From the NCBI GenBank assembly GCA_910576655.1, contig CAJTJC010000018.1, positions 1 through 29,903 of the forward strand: DNA of 29,903 nt. The letters run 5' to 3'. The DNA comes from an uncultured Christensenella sp. (GTDB taxonomy: Bacteria > Bacillota > Clostridia > Christensenellales > Borkfalkiaceae). Positions 15,162 to 22,014 of the stretch are shown in pieces (position 1 is the stretch's first letter; every line of letters starts with the position of its first letter). A program made the position numbers and the translations under genes. The notes under the pieces are model-generated. The model ran no database searches, was not told the DNA's origin, and saw only the letters and a list, made by a program, of their open reading frames with translations.

Positions 15162-15683
15162 ATGGATTACGCCCCCGAAGAATATACCAGACACTATATA
15201 GTTCAGGCTCTTTTCAAGTTGATGAGCGAATACCGTTACGATAAAATAAGCGTAACGGATATAGCGCGAAAAGCGGGCGTGGGCAGGGCGACCTTTTACC
15301 GTTATTTCAAGAGTAAAGAGGACGTAATTCTCTTTTACTTCGCGCACAATACCAGACTGTTCGTGCGCGGACAACATTATATGCCGCGGTGTAAGGAGGA
15401 TTACGTTAAGGTAGTGACCGACGTTCTCACGCTTTTCGAGAAAAATAAAGAGCCCTTCAAGCTTTTGCGAAAGGCTCGTTTGGAATATATTTATCTCGAT
15501 TATCTGAACGGTGCGTTTGCCGAAGCCTTTGAAAACGAGCACCCCGCCGAGCATCCGTACGCTCCGTATCTTTACGCGGGTATGCTGTTCAACGTATCAA
15601 TGGCGTGGCTCGACGGTGATTGCCGTTCGGAAATAGGCGATATTGCCGCCATGATTGTAAATGCAATCTACTCCGCGCAATAA
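15162..15683 (+). CDS. TetR/AcrR family transcriptional regulator
   Basis: DNA-binding repressor, 173 residues. The N-terminal TetR helix-turn-helix is clear: YDKISVTDIARKAG followed by VGRATFYRYFKSKEDV at about 26-58. The C-terminal ligand-binding part is short and carries no recognisable ligand signature. The length is at the low end for the family. It is divergent from the two membrane-protein genes, and the shared promoter region has a palindrome over both -10 boxes, so self-control and control of its neighbours are likely. A weak GAGG precedes the ATG. The inducer is unknown. Confidence 0.9.
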   Translation: MDYAPEEYTRHYIVQALFKLMSEYRYDKISVTDIARKAGVGRATFYRYFKSKEDVILFYFAHNTRLFVRGQHYMPRCKEDYVKVVTDVLTLFEKNKEPFKLLRKARLEYIYLDYLNGAFAEAFENEHPAEHPYAPYLYAGMLFNVSMAWLDGDCRSEIGDIAAMIVNAIYSAQ

Positions 15684-15718
15684 AAAAGCAGTTTCTTTTG
15701 AGAAACTGCTTTTTTTAT
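15682..15718. terminator. Convergent intrinsic terminator after tetR
   Basis: A perfect 15-base inverted repeat (15682-15696 with 15701-15715), loop TTTG, with flanking A and T runs. It overlaps the tetR stop codon and ends four bases before the stop of the convergent gene, so it should serve both. Confidence 0.92.
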
Positions 15719-17029
15719 TTATCTTGCGCTGGGAATAAAGCTGTAAACGTGCTTGATGCTTTCGCGCGTAAACAGGTTATATTTTTTGCACCCCGATTCA
15801 AACAGTACGTAGACCCTTGTGCTGGCTACGTTATTCGAGCCGTAGGGAGTAACCACGCACATTCCTTCCGACATTGACGGGACGGAATAATCTTTTACAA
15901 GCATATCCTTGCTGCGTTTGTCTACGTAGTAGACGTAAAGGCTGTTGTCGGAATAGGGGCTCTGTTTGTCGCCGACCTTTATATAAACGTCCTTGTAAGT
16001 AAAGCTGTAATCGAACAGTTTGGTGTACTGAGTTCTGTTTGACGACTGGTTTATCTTTCCCCAGTCGAAGCAAAGCAGGTGCGAGTTTGAAAGCCCGTAG
16101 CTCTGCGACAGTACGAGCAGACCGTCGTTGGTGCTGTAACCCGTTCTTCCCGAGAACGCTATGCCTTGTATTTTTTCGGGCAAAGAAAATATTTTCTGAA
16201 TTTTAGGTACGTTGTTTTCTTCGGTAATAGTCTTGTCGTCTTCGCTGTTGCTGACAAGCCGCGTCAGCCCGTAAGGGTTCTGCGAGTTGTTTCCGTCGAC
16301 GTTGTATTCGTACATAAAGGCGTAATTTTTGTATTCGGAAGGCGTTTTAACGTGATGTCCTTCTTCGGTTTCGTAATTACCCTTGCGGTAAAACTCGCCT
16401 ACGTAAAGCCTGTCGTAAGTAGTACCGGTATATCTCGAATCGTCGTAGTAGTAAAGGAATGCGGCGTTGCAGTTCGCTTTGAAAGATGTTGTAACCTGTA
16501 TAGTCAGCTTTTCGCTATCCTCAAGGTCGTTGTTTTTGGACGCCTTGTCGATTATCTCGCGCAATATATTTTCGTTTTTATATTCTTCGCTTGCCTTGAC
16601 GACGAGTACGTTGTCGTCGTAGCCTACCCAAAGCCTTGCGCCGTTGGTGGCTATTCCGCCTACGTGCCCGACGTGAGGGGTTCCGTCAAGATTGACCATA
16701 GTTACGTATCCGACGTAACCCGTTACCGACGCGGTGACGTAAATGCGGGAGGGGGAATCGTCCGTCATATACGCGCTCTGTAAAAAGTATTGCTGCCTTT
16801 TCGTTATTGGTCTGCCGTTCGCGTCAACGCCGTCCACGTAGTCTGCGTAGTGCGTTGCAAGCCCCTGCGGGACTGCGCCGTCGTCAAGTCCCTCGATTGC
16901 GAATTCCTGTTTAAATCTTCTGAAATCGTTGTAGTGGTCGCCGACGTACCATATCAGCAGGAATATGCCGAAAAATACAAACGCCGCGGCTACTGCGGTA
17001 AGCGATATAAATAATTTCTTGTGCTTCAT
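15719..17029 (-). CDS. Membrane-anchored extracellular protein of unknown function, probably beta-propeller-like
   Basis: The 436 residues start with a basic end and one uncleaved-looking membrane helix (about 6-29). A large soluble domain follows, expected outside the cell. It is rich in Tyr, Gly and beta-type repeats such as VPQGLATH, SRIYVTASVTGYVGYV, HVGGIATNGARLWVG, KIQGIAFSG and NDGLLVLSQSYG. The spacing of these hydrophobic-aromatic blades suggests a propeller, with SRIYV...HVGGIA as the best conserved part. There is no protease, glycosidase or cysteine motif that I can see. It is a single gene with AGAGGAAAG before the ATG and its own weak promoter. Function is not assigned. Confidence 0.72.
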   Translation of the reverse strand: MKHKKLFISLTAVAAAFVFFGIFLLIWYVGDHYNDFRRFKQEFAIEGLDDGAVPQGLATHYADYVDGVDANGRPITKRQQYFLQSAYMTDDSPSRIYVTASVTGYVGYVTMVNLDGTPHVGHVGGIATNGARLWVGYDDNVLVVKASEEYKNENILREIIDKASKNNDLEDSEKLTIQVTTSFKANCNAAFLYYYDDSRYTGTTYDRLYVGEFYRKGNYETEEGHHVKTPSEYKNYAFMYEYNVDGNNSQNPYGLTRLVSNSEDDKTITEENNVPKIQKIFSLPEKIQGIAFSGRTGYSTNDGLLVLSQSYGLSNSHLLCFDWGKINQSSNRTQYTKLFDYSFTYKDVYIKVGDKQSPYSDNSLYVYYVDKRSKDMLVKDYSVPSMSEGMCVVTPYGSNNVASTRVYVLFESGCKKYNLFTRESIKHVYSFIPSAR

Positions 17030-17048
17030 AGCTTTCCTCTGAAACTGA

Positions 17049-17076
17049 ATAGTAAAACAAGTCTATCAAATTTCAA
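17049..17076 (-). promoter_or_regulatory. Weak promoter candidate of the extracellular protein gene
   Basis: On the minus strand TTGAAA (17071-17076) and TACTAT (17049-17054) are 16 bases apart. The fit is modest, but this is the only good pair in the 72-base gap upstream of the gene. Confidence 0.38.
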
Positions 17077-17101
17077 ACCAAAAAGCAAGTAAATAAAGAG
17101 G

Positions 17102-17461
17102 TTATCCGAAAATGCTTTTGATAATGAGTCCGAATATAAACGTGGAAACCGCGCCGACGAGCGCAAGCGTAATGCGGAACGCAACGTCGCGTCTGCGCTG
17201 TTTAATGGTGCGTTTGTACGAAAAACCGCCCTCTTTTAAATTAATTACGTACATTTTTTCGCCCTTTCTTTCGGACGAGATAAGGTCGAAATAGCCGTCG
17301 TGCATAAGGTCTCTCAGCACGGCGTCTATTTTCTCGAAATTATATTTGCGTTTTGCGGGCAGCAGCGACATAATTTCCGCGGGCGATATAAGGCAGCCTT
17401 CCGTTCCGTCGCAAAGGTCGTAGACCGCTTTCATTATTTCGTCTTCGTTTCTCGTAAGCAT
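17102..17461 (-). CDS. Small winged-helix-like protein with C-terminal membrane anchor (copy 2)
   Basis: The 119 residues have an N-terminal part with the helix pattern of a winged helix: EDEIMKAVYDLC, ISPAEIMSLLP, FEKIDAVLRDLMHDGYFDL, then a beta hairpin. A basic stretch (KRTIKQRRRD) and one C-terminal membrane helix follow. The layout is the same as in the gene just upstream and the two look like distant paralogues. ATG 17461 is chosen because it follows the upstream stop by one base (TGATATG), indicating coupled translation. An in-frame TTG 15 bases earlier has no ribosome site. DNA binding is inferred from shape only. Confidence 0.62.
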   Translation of the reverse strand: MLTRNEDEIMKAVYDLCDGTEGCLISPAEIMSLLPAKRKYNFEKIDAVLRDLMHDGYFDLISSERKGEKMYVINLKEGGFSYKRTIKQRRRDVAFRITLALVGAVSTFIFGLIIKSIFG

Positions 17462-17462
17462 A

Positions 17463-17816
17463 TCAGATAAACGCAAAAATCAGCGAAATAATCAGGCTTC
17501 CCAGCGCTCCGCCGACGAACGCCGAAAGAAAGACGGGGTCCAATCTGAATCGCGTCGTTTGCTCGGGCTCCTCCTCGGGTATCTCCTCGACGTATTTTTT
17601 GAGAGGCGCAACGCAGTACATTTCGCCGCGCGAATATTTCACGTCGATATAGCCCTCCTTGCAAAGGTGGGTAAGCGAGCGTTTAAGCGCCTCGAAGCTT
17701 CTGTCGCTGCCCTGCGGGAACGCGTCCAAAAACTCGTCCTCGTCGATTATTACGTATCGCCCCGCGGGTGAAAGGGCGTGAATTTTATTTAAAACCGCAC
17801 CGCAAATTCTGTCCAT
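17463..17816 (-). CDS. Small winged-helix-like protein with C-terminal membrane anchor (copy 1)
   Basis: The 117 residues follow the same plan as the next gene: a helical N-terminus (DRICGAVLNKI), DEDEFLDAFP, FEALKRSLTHLCKEGYIDVKYSRGEMYCV as a likely recognition helix plus wing, an acidic linker and a C-terminal membrane helix (about 93-116). The acidic linker contrasts with the basic one in copy 2. Only one start is possible (ATG 17816). It lacks a Shine-Dalgarno site and lies within the loop of a 14-bp hairpin. Function unknown; a membrane-tethered regulator or adaptor is a guess. Confidence 0.62.
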   Translation of the reverse strand: MDRICGAVLNKIHALSPAGRYVIIDEDEFLDAFPQGSDRSFEALKRSLTHLCKEGYIDVKYSRGEMYCVAPLKKYVEEIPEEEPEQTTRFRLDPVFLSAFVGGALGSLIISLIFAFI

Positions 17817-17848
17817 ATTACTAATATTGACATCTGCGGTGCGGTTTT
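17791..17848 (-). promoter_or_regulatory. 14-bp hairpin enclosing a start codon
   Basis: AAAACCGCACCGCA (17791-17804) and its exact reverse complement (17835-17848) flank a 30-base loop that contains the ATG of the 17816-17463 gene. On the minus-strand RNA the stem is GC-rich and ends in UUUU, so it could act as a terminator or attenuator that also hides or presents the start codon. Confidence 0.6.
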
Positions 17849-17868
17849 ATACTCAAAAACGCTATTTT

Positions 17869-18123
17869 CTATCTGTTAATCGCGCCGACCGCGAACAGTG
17901 CGAGCGCGGCGGCAAAAATCACGTAAGCGGCTATTTTGAAGTATAGCAGCTGCTTGAAATTCTTTTTTTTCTGCTGCAAATTTATCAGCGTTACCGCCGC
18001 TACTCCGAGTATCATGGCGGCGACCAGCGCGTAATTGCCGAGCGAGGTAAACGAAAGTCCGAGCGCGACCGCGCCGACGGACATACAGCCTACGGCGATT
18101 AAAACGTAAATGCTATCCTTCAT
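17869..18123 (-). CDS. Small three-helix membrane protein of unknown function
   Basis: The 84 residues consist of three hydrophobic helices (about 6-25, 32-48, 61-80) with a basic loop QQKKKNFKQ between the second and third. I do not recognise a family. ATG 18123 overlaps the end of rqcH by 11 bases and has GGAGGAC in front, so it is translated from the rqcH message. A longer in-frame reading would only extend the overlap. Confidence 0.62.
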   Translation of the reverse strand: MKDSIYVLIAVGCMSVGAVALGLSFTSLGNYALVAAMILGVAAVTLINLQQKKKNFKQLLYFKIAAYVIFAAALALFAVGAINR

Positions 18124-19783
18124 CGGAGTCCTCCGCAATTTCCGTATGTTTGTTCGGGTCTGAAAGCATAGTCGAATAGTCGGTATAAACGACGAACCCT
18201 GCGTTTGCGGCGGACGGTTTTTTTACGTGCTTTTTAAGAGTGTAGTCGACGGGAATTTTGCTTCCGCCGCGCCCGTCGGAATAGTAGGCGCATATTTCCG
18301 CCGCTGTCTTTATGACACTGTCGGGCACGGTGCGTCCGCGCGCAATTACCGCAACGTGGGCGGAGTGGTATTTCTGCGTATGCAGCCACAAATCGTCGGG
18401 TGCAAGCGATTTGGTCAGCCTGTCGTTCTGTATATTGTTTCTTCCCGCAAGAATTTTAAATCCGTCGCAGATATACGAACGGTAGGGCGGGGCGGCGGGC
18501 TTTTTCTTTTTCTCGGCACGCTTTATTATTTGAAGCGCGGCAAGCTCGTCCTCGGTCTCTTCCAAATCCTCAACGGTTTCGGCGTTGCATATATGCGCAT
18601 TTATGCAGGACAGGTAATCGCGTTGCTTTTCCGCCTCGGACAGCTGCCCCTCGACGCTTTGCTTCGTCCGTTTCAGCTTGGCGTATCTTTTGTAATATTT
18701 CTGCATATTCTGCGACGGGGTAAGCGTTTTATCCAGCTCGATTGTTACGGTGCCGCCGTTTTCGTCGTAGTAGTTTACCGCCTCCAACTTCGAATCGCCG
18801 CGCCGCACGGCGTAGACGTTTGCCGTAAGCAGCTCGCCCTTTAATTTTACCATTTCCATGTCGCGACATTCGTCAAGCTTCTGCCGCATCTGCGCAAGTC
18901 TCTTATCCGACTTTTTAATCGCCGAATTGAGCGCTGACGACAGCCGCGTCCGTTTTTCCGTAAAGTTTCTTTTGGCGGTAACGAAGGAATAATACGCGCT
19001 CTGCGCGGACAGTACGTCGGGGTAAAGTCTTTGTTCTTCCGCCTTAGAGCGTACTTTGAAATCGCACGGCTCGCCGTCGGCGTAAATAACGCAGGGGGCG
19101 GCGGGGTCGGAAAAGATAAAGCTTTTCACCTGCTCGGCTGTCGGGTTTTCGCCGTAGTAGGCGACTATTTCAAGCGCGGTTGCGTAGCAAATACCCTTTA
19201 CGTTATCGCTTAAAAAGCGGACCTTATCGCCACCGAAGCTGCATAGCGCGGCTGCAAGCGCTTCCGTATCCTCGGGAGAAATCTTGTCCTGCGGTTCGGG
19301 CGGGCAGTACTTCACGCCGCCGAAAAGCACGCGCTTTGTGCTTTCGCTTATAGCGGTGGTTTTCAGCGCGCCGACTATCACGCCGTTTTCGCAAAGCATG
19401 GCATTGGAATATTTACCCATAATCTCGAAATACAGGCGCATAGTCGTTTCAGTAAATTCGGAGGTGCACTTGAAATCGAAGTAGATTATCCTTTCGAAGT
19501 CGGGTTGAACTACGTCGAGAATTTGGGCGTTCTGCAAATGCTTTCTCAAAAGCATACAGAAATTCGGCGCTGCGGCGGGCGCGTTCGTCTCTCCGCAAGT
19601 GATGCTTAGCCTCGGTGACTGCGCGGACAGGCAGGCTTCGAGTTTAATGTTGCCCCTTCCGGTGTATATAATAAAGGTAAGGCTGTCGCGCGACGGCTGT
19701 ATGATGCGCGATATTTTTCCGCCGACAAGCTGCGATTTAAGCCCGTCTGCAATGTATCTTATCGTAAAAGCGTCCTGCGGCAA
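18113..19783 (-). CDS. rqcH: Ribosome quality control protein RqcH (Rqc2/NEMF homologue)
   Basis: Binds stalled 50S subunits carrying peptidyl-tRNA and directs alanine tailing of the nascent chain, marking it for degradation. The 556 residues show the NFACT-N domain (GLKSQLVGGKISRIIQPSRD), a long helical/coiled-coil middle (about 250-410), and the C-terminal NFACT-R domain with ILAGRNNIQNDRLT, DLWLHTQKYHSAHV, SKIPVDYT and KKPSAANAGFV. The start is TTG 19783, five bases after GAGGTG, and matches the family N-terminus. At 97-98 the sequence is Glu-Arg, where the studied Bacillus subtilis protein has the functional Asp-Arg pair. The family was formerly called fibronectin-binding protein A, a misleading name. 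Its promoter is divergent from that of tig. Confidence 0.93.
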   Translation of the reverse strand: MPQDAFTIRYIADGLKSQLVGGKISRIIQPSRDSLTFIIYTGRGNIKLEACLSAQSPRLSITCGETNAPAAAPNFCMLLRKHLQNAQILDVVQPDFERIIYFDFKCTSEFTETTMRLYFEIMGKYSNAMLCENGVIVGALKTTAISESTKRVLFGGVKYCPPEPQDKISPEDTEALAAALCSFGGDKVRFLSDNVKGICYATALEIVAYYGENPTAEQVKSFIFSDPAAPCVIYADGEPCDFKVRSKAEEQRLYPDVLSAQSAYYSFVTAKRNFTEKRTRLSSALNSAIKKSDKRLAQMRQKLDECRDMEMVKLKGELLTANVYAVRRGDSKLEAVNYYDENGGTVTIELDKTLTPSQNMQKYYKRYAKLKRTKQSVEGQLSEAEKQRDYLSCINAHICNAETVEDLEETEDELAALQIIKRAEKKKKPAAPPYRSYICDGFKILAGRNNIQNDRLTKSLAPDDLWLHTQKYHSAHVAVIARGRTVPDSVIKTAAEICAYYSDGRGGSKIPVDYTLKKHVKKPSAANAGFVVYTDYSTMLSDPNKHTEIAEDSDEG

Positions 19784-19815
19784 AGTTTCACCTCGTTTTA
19801 AAATTTCCGTATCTT

Positions 19816-19844
19816 ATTATATAGTAAAATTTAGCAAATGTAAA
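19816..19844 (-). promoter_or_regulatory. Promoter of rqcH
   Basis: On the minus strand TTTACA (19839-19844) and TATAAT (19816-19821) are 17 bases apart, a near-consensus sigma-A promoter about 30 bases before the TTG start. Confidence 0.82.
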
Positions 19845-19854
19845 TGTAAAATGC

Positions 19855-19883
19855 TTTTCAAAAGAAATATTATGTGTTAAAAT
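19855..19883 (+). promoter_or_regulatory. Promoter candidate of the tig-clpP-clpX transcription unit
   Basis: TTTTCA (19855-19860), 17 bases, TAAAAT (19878-19883). Only four of six bases fit at -35, but it is the best pair upstream of tig. It would give a leader of about 70 bases. No heat-shock operator (CIRCE or CtsR type) was seen. Confidence 0.5.
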
Positions 19884-19885
19884 GT

Positions 19886-19915
19886 AGCGTAAGGAAAACG
19901 TACGCTGTTTTCCTT
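19886..19915 (+). promoter_or_regulatory. Two competing hairpins in the tig leader
   Basis: AGCGTA (19886-19891) pairs with TACGCT (19901-19906). AAGGAAAAC (19891-19899) pairs with GTTTTCCTT (19907-19915). The partners alternate, so the two stems compete or interlock. The second ends in TT and could be a weak attenuator or a 5'-end stabiliser. Confidence 0.45.
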
Positions 19916-19962
19916 TTGATTATCTGTAAAAAATTTTAATTTAACTTATTTAGGAGATTTTT

Positions 19963-21396
19963 ATGAAGTATACTCAGTCTGTCGGCGAAAAAAGTACGGT
20001 AAAGCTTACTATTACCTTTACCGAACAGGAGTGGCGTGACGCCATAAACGCGTCGTATATCAAGGTAAGGGGTAAGTATTCGGTGCCCGGTTTCAGAAAG
20101 GGCAAGGCGCCCAAGCCCGTGCTTGAAAATTATTACGGCAAGGGCGTGTTCTACGAAGAGGCGTTCAATTCCCTTTACAACAAATATTATCCCGAAATTT
20201 TAAGCAACGAAAAGGATAACTTTACCGCCGTGGGCGAGCCCGAGCTGGACGTCGAGGAAATGAAGGAGGGCGAGGGCGTAGTGCTTTCCGCAATAGTTCC
20301 CGTCAAGCCCGAGGTTACAATCGATGCGTACAAGGGTTTAAAAATCAAAAAATTTGAATATAATGTTACCGATGCGGACGTAGACAGGGAAGCAAACAAA
20401 ATTGCCGAAAGTCAGGCTACCGACTCGGAGGTTACCGACAGGGCCTGCAAAAACGGCGATACCGTCAATCTTGACTTCTCGGGCAGCGTCGACGGCGAAA
20501 AATTCCCCGGCGGCACCGCCGAGGATTACGACCTCGTTTTAGGCAGCGGCGCGTTTATCCCCGGCTTCGAGGACGCGGTCGTCGGAATGAAGAAGGGCGA
20601 AAACAAGGACATCAACGTCAGGTTCCCCGACGATTATCAGTCCGATAACCTTCGCGGCAAGGACGCGGTGTTCAATATCACTCTCAATAAAATTACGGAA
20701 AAAATCTATCCCGAGCTTACCGACGAATTCGTAAAGGGACACGCGGGCGTGGAAACCGTTGCCGATTACAAGGCGAAAACGCGCGAGCGTCTTGAAAAGA
20801 ACGCTGCAATGCGCGGCAGGGACGAAACCGAAAACAGCATACTTACCGAGATAAGCAAGCACGCGACGACGGTAATTCCCGACGCTATGATTGAAAGCGA
20901 AATAGACAAAATGGTACAGGATTTCAGCTACCGTCTTATGTATCAGGGCTTGAAGCTGGACGATTACCTCAAATACATGCAGCTTACCATGGAGCAGTTC
21001 CGCTCGCAGTTCCGCTCTCAGGCGGAGCCGAGAGTGCTCAACCAGCTCGTAATCGACAAGATTATAAGGACGGAGGGCTTCAAGGCGGAGAAGAGCGAGA
21101 TAGACGCGAAAATCGAAGAGCAGGCTAAGTCCGTCGAAAAGACCGTCGAGGAATACAAAAAGAGTATGAATCAAAGACAGCTCGATTATATCGCAAACGA
21201 TATAGTAATAACCAAGCTGTTCGATTTCCTCACCGCGAATAACGAGCTTTATACCGAGGGCGAGCCTGCGGCAAAGAAAACCGTAGCTAAAAAAACCGCT
21301 GCGGCAAAGGCGACAACGGACGAAAAGCCCGCGGTAAAGAAGACGACCGCCGCTAAAAAGCCCGCTGCAAAAAAAGAAGTTAAAACAGAAAATTAA
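19963..21396 (+). CDS. tig: Trigger factor with lysine/alanine-rich tail
   Basis: Ribosome-bound chaperone and peptidyl-prolyl isomerase that shields nascent chains. The ribosome-docking signature GFRKGKAP is at 43-50. The FKBP-type isomerase domain follows (about 155-245: NGDTVNLDFSG, PGGTAEDYDLVLGSGAFIPGFE), then the helical chaperone arms. With 477 residues it is longer than the usual ~430 because of about 45 C-terminal residues rich in Lys, Ala and Thr (repeats like AAKKTVAKKTAAAK). AGGAGA precedes the ATG. It is first in a run with clpP (12 bases apart) and clpX, the order seen in many Bacillota. Confidence 0.96.
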   Translation: MKYTQSVGEKSTVKLTITFTEQEWRDAINASYIKVRGKYSVPGFRKGKAPKPVLENYYGKGVFYEEAFNSLYNKYYPEILSNEKDNFTAVGEPELDVEEMKEGEGVVLSAIVPVKPEVTIDAYKGLKIKKFEYNVTDADVDREANKIAESQATDSEVTDRACKNGDTVNLDFSGSVDGEKFPGGTAEDYDLVLGSGAFIPGFEDAVVGMKKGENKDINVRFPDDYQSDNLRGKDAVFNITLNKITEKIYPELTDEFVKGHAGVETVADYKAKTRERLEKNAAMRGRDETENSILTEISKHATTVIPDAMIESEIDKMVQDFSYRLMYQGLKLDDYLKYMQLTMEQFRSQFRSQAEPRVLNQLVIDKIIRTEGFKAEKSEIDAKIEEQAKSVEKTVEEYKKSMNQRQLDYIANDIVITKLFDFLTANNELYTEGEPAAKKTVAKKTAAAKATTDEKPAVKKTTAAKKPAAKKEVKTEN

Positions 21397-21408
21397 AGGA
21401 GCGTATTT

Positions 21409-21999
21409 ATGGAAAGAAACGCATTGGTTCCTTACATCGTAGAGCAGACCTCCCGCGGCGAGCGTTCGTACGACATTTACAGCCGTCTTTTAGAGGACAG
21501 AATTATATTTTTGAGCGGAGAAATTGACGACGCGGTCGCAAACACCGTCGTAGCGCAGCTTATTTATCTCGAAGCGAAGGACCCGCAGAAGGATATTTCG
21601 CTGTACATCAACAGCCCCGGCGGCTCGGTTTCGGCGGGACTTGCGATTTACGACACAATGAATTACATCAGATGCGACGTTTCCACTATATGTATAGGTA
21701 TGGCGGCTTCGATGGGAGCGTTCCTGCTGTCAAGCGGACAGAAGGGCAAGAGATTTGCCTTGCCCAACAGCGAAATTATGATACACCAGCCCTTGGGCGG
21801 CGCGCAGGGACAGGCGAGCGACATCAAAATCGCAGCCGAGCATATTTTAAAAACCAAGCGTAAATTAAACGAGATACTTGCAAAAAATTCGGGCAAGCCG
21901 CTTGCGCAAATCGAACACGACACCGACAGGGATAACTATCTTTCGGCGGACGAGGCGATGGCGTACGGGCTTATAGACAAGGTATTCGTAAAAAGATAA
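21409..21999 (+). CDS. clpP: ATP-dependent Clp protease proteolytic subunit ClpP
   Basis: Serine protease that forms the two-ring, 14-subunit barrel and degrades proteins fed by ClpX. The 196 residues have the catalytic triad Ser101 (GMAASMGAF), His126 (MIHQPLGG) and Asp175 (DTDRDNYLSADEA). These are all four residues later than in the mature E. coli enzyme numbering. The handle motif KRKLNEILAKNSGK is normal. There is an AAAGGAG before the ATG. It lies between tig and clpX and is co-transcribed with them. Confidence 0.98.
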   Translation: MERNALVPYIVEQTSRGERSYDIYSRLLEDRIIFLSGEIDDAVANTVVAQLIYLEAKDPQKDISLYINSPGGSVSAGLAIYDTMNYIRCDVSTICIGMAASMGAFLLSSGQKGKRFALPNSEIMIHQPLGGAQGQASDIKIAAEHILKTKRKLNEILAKNSGKPLAQIEHDTDRDNYLSADEAMAYGLIDKVFVKR

Positions 22000-22014
22000 T
22001 TAAAGGATTGTATT

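Noticed and set aside
15084..15554. Minus-strand open frame over tetR
   Set aside because: Overlaps a clear TetR gene and its promoter region and shows no family features.
19784..19962. Heat-shock operator (CIRCE or CtsR type) controlling tig-clpPX
   Set aside because: I found no matching inverted or direct repeat near the promoter.
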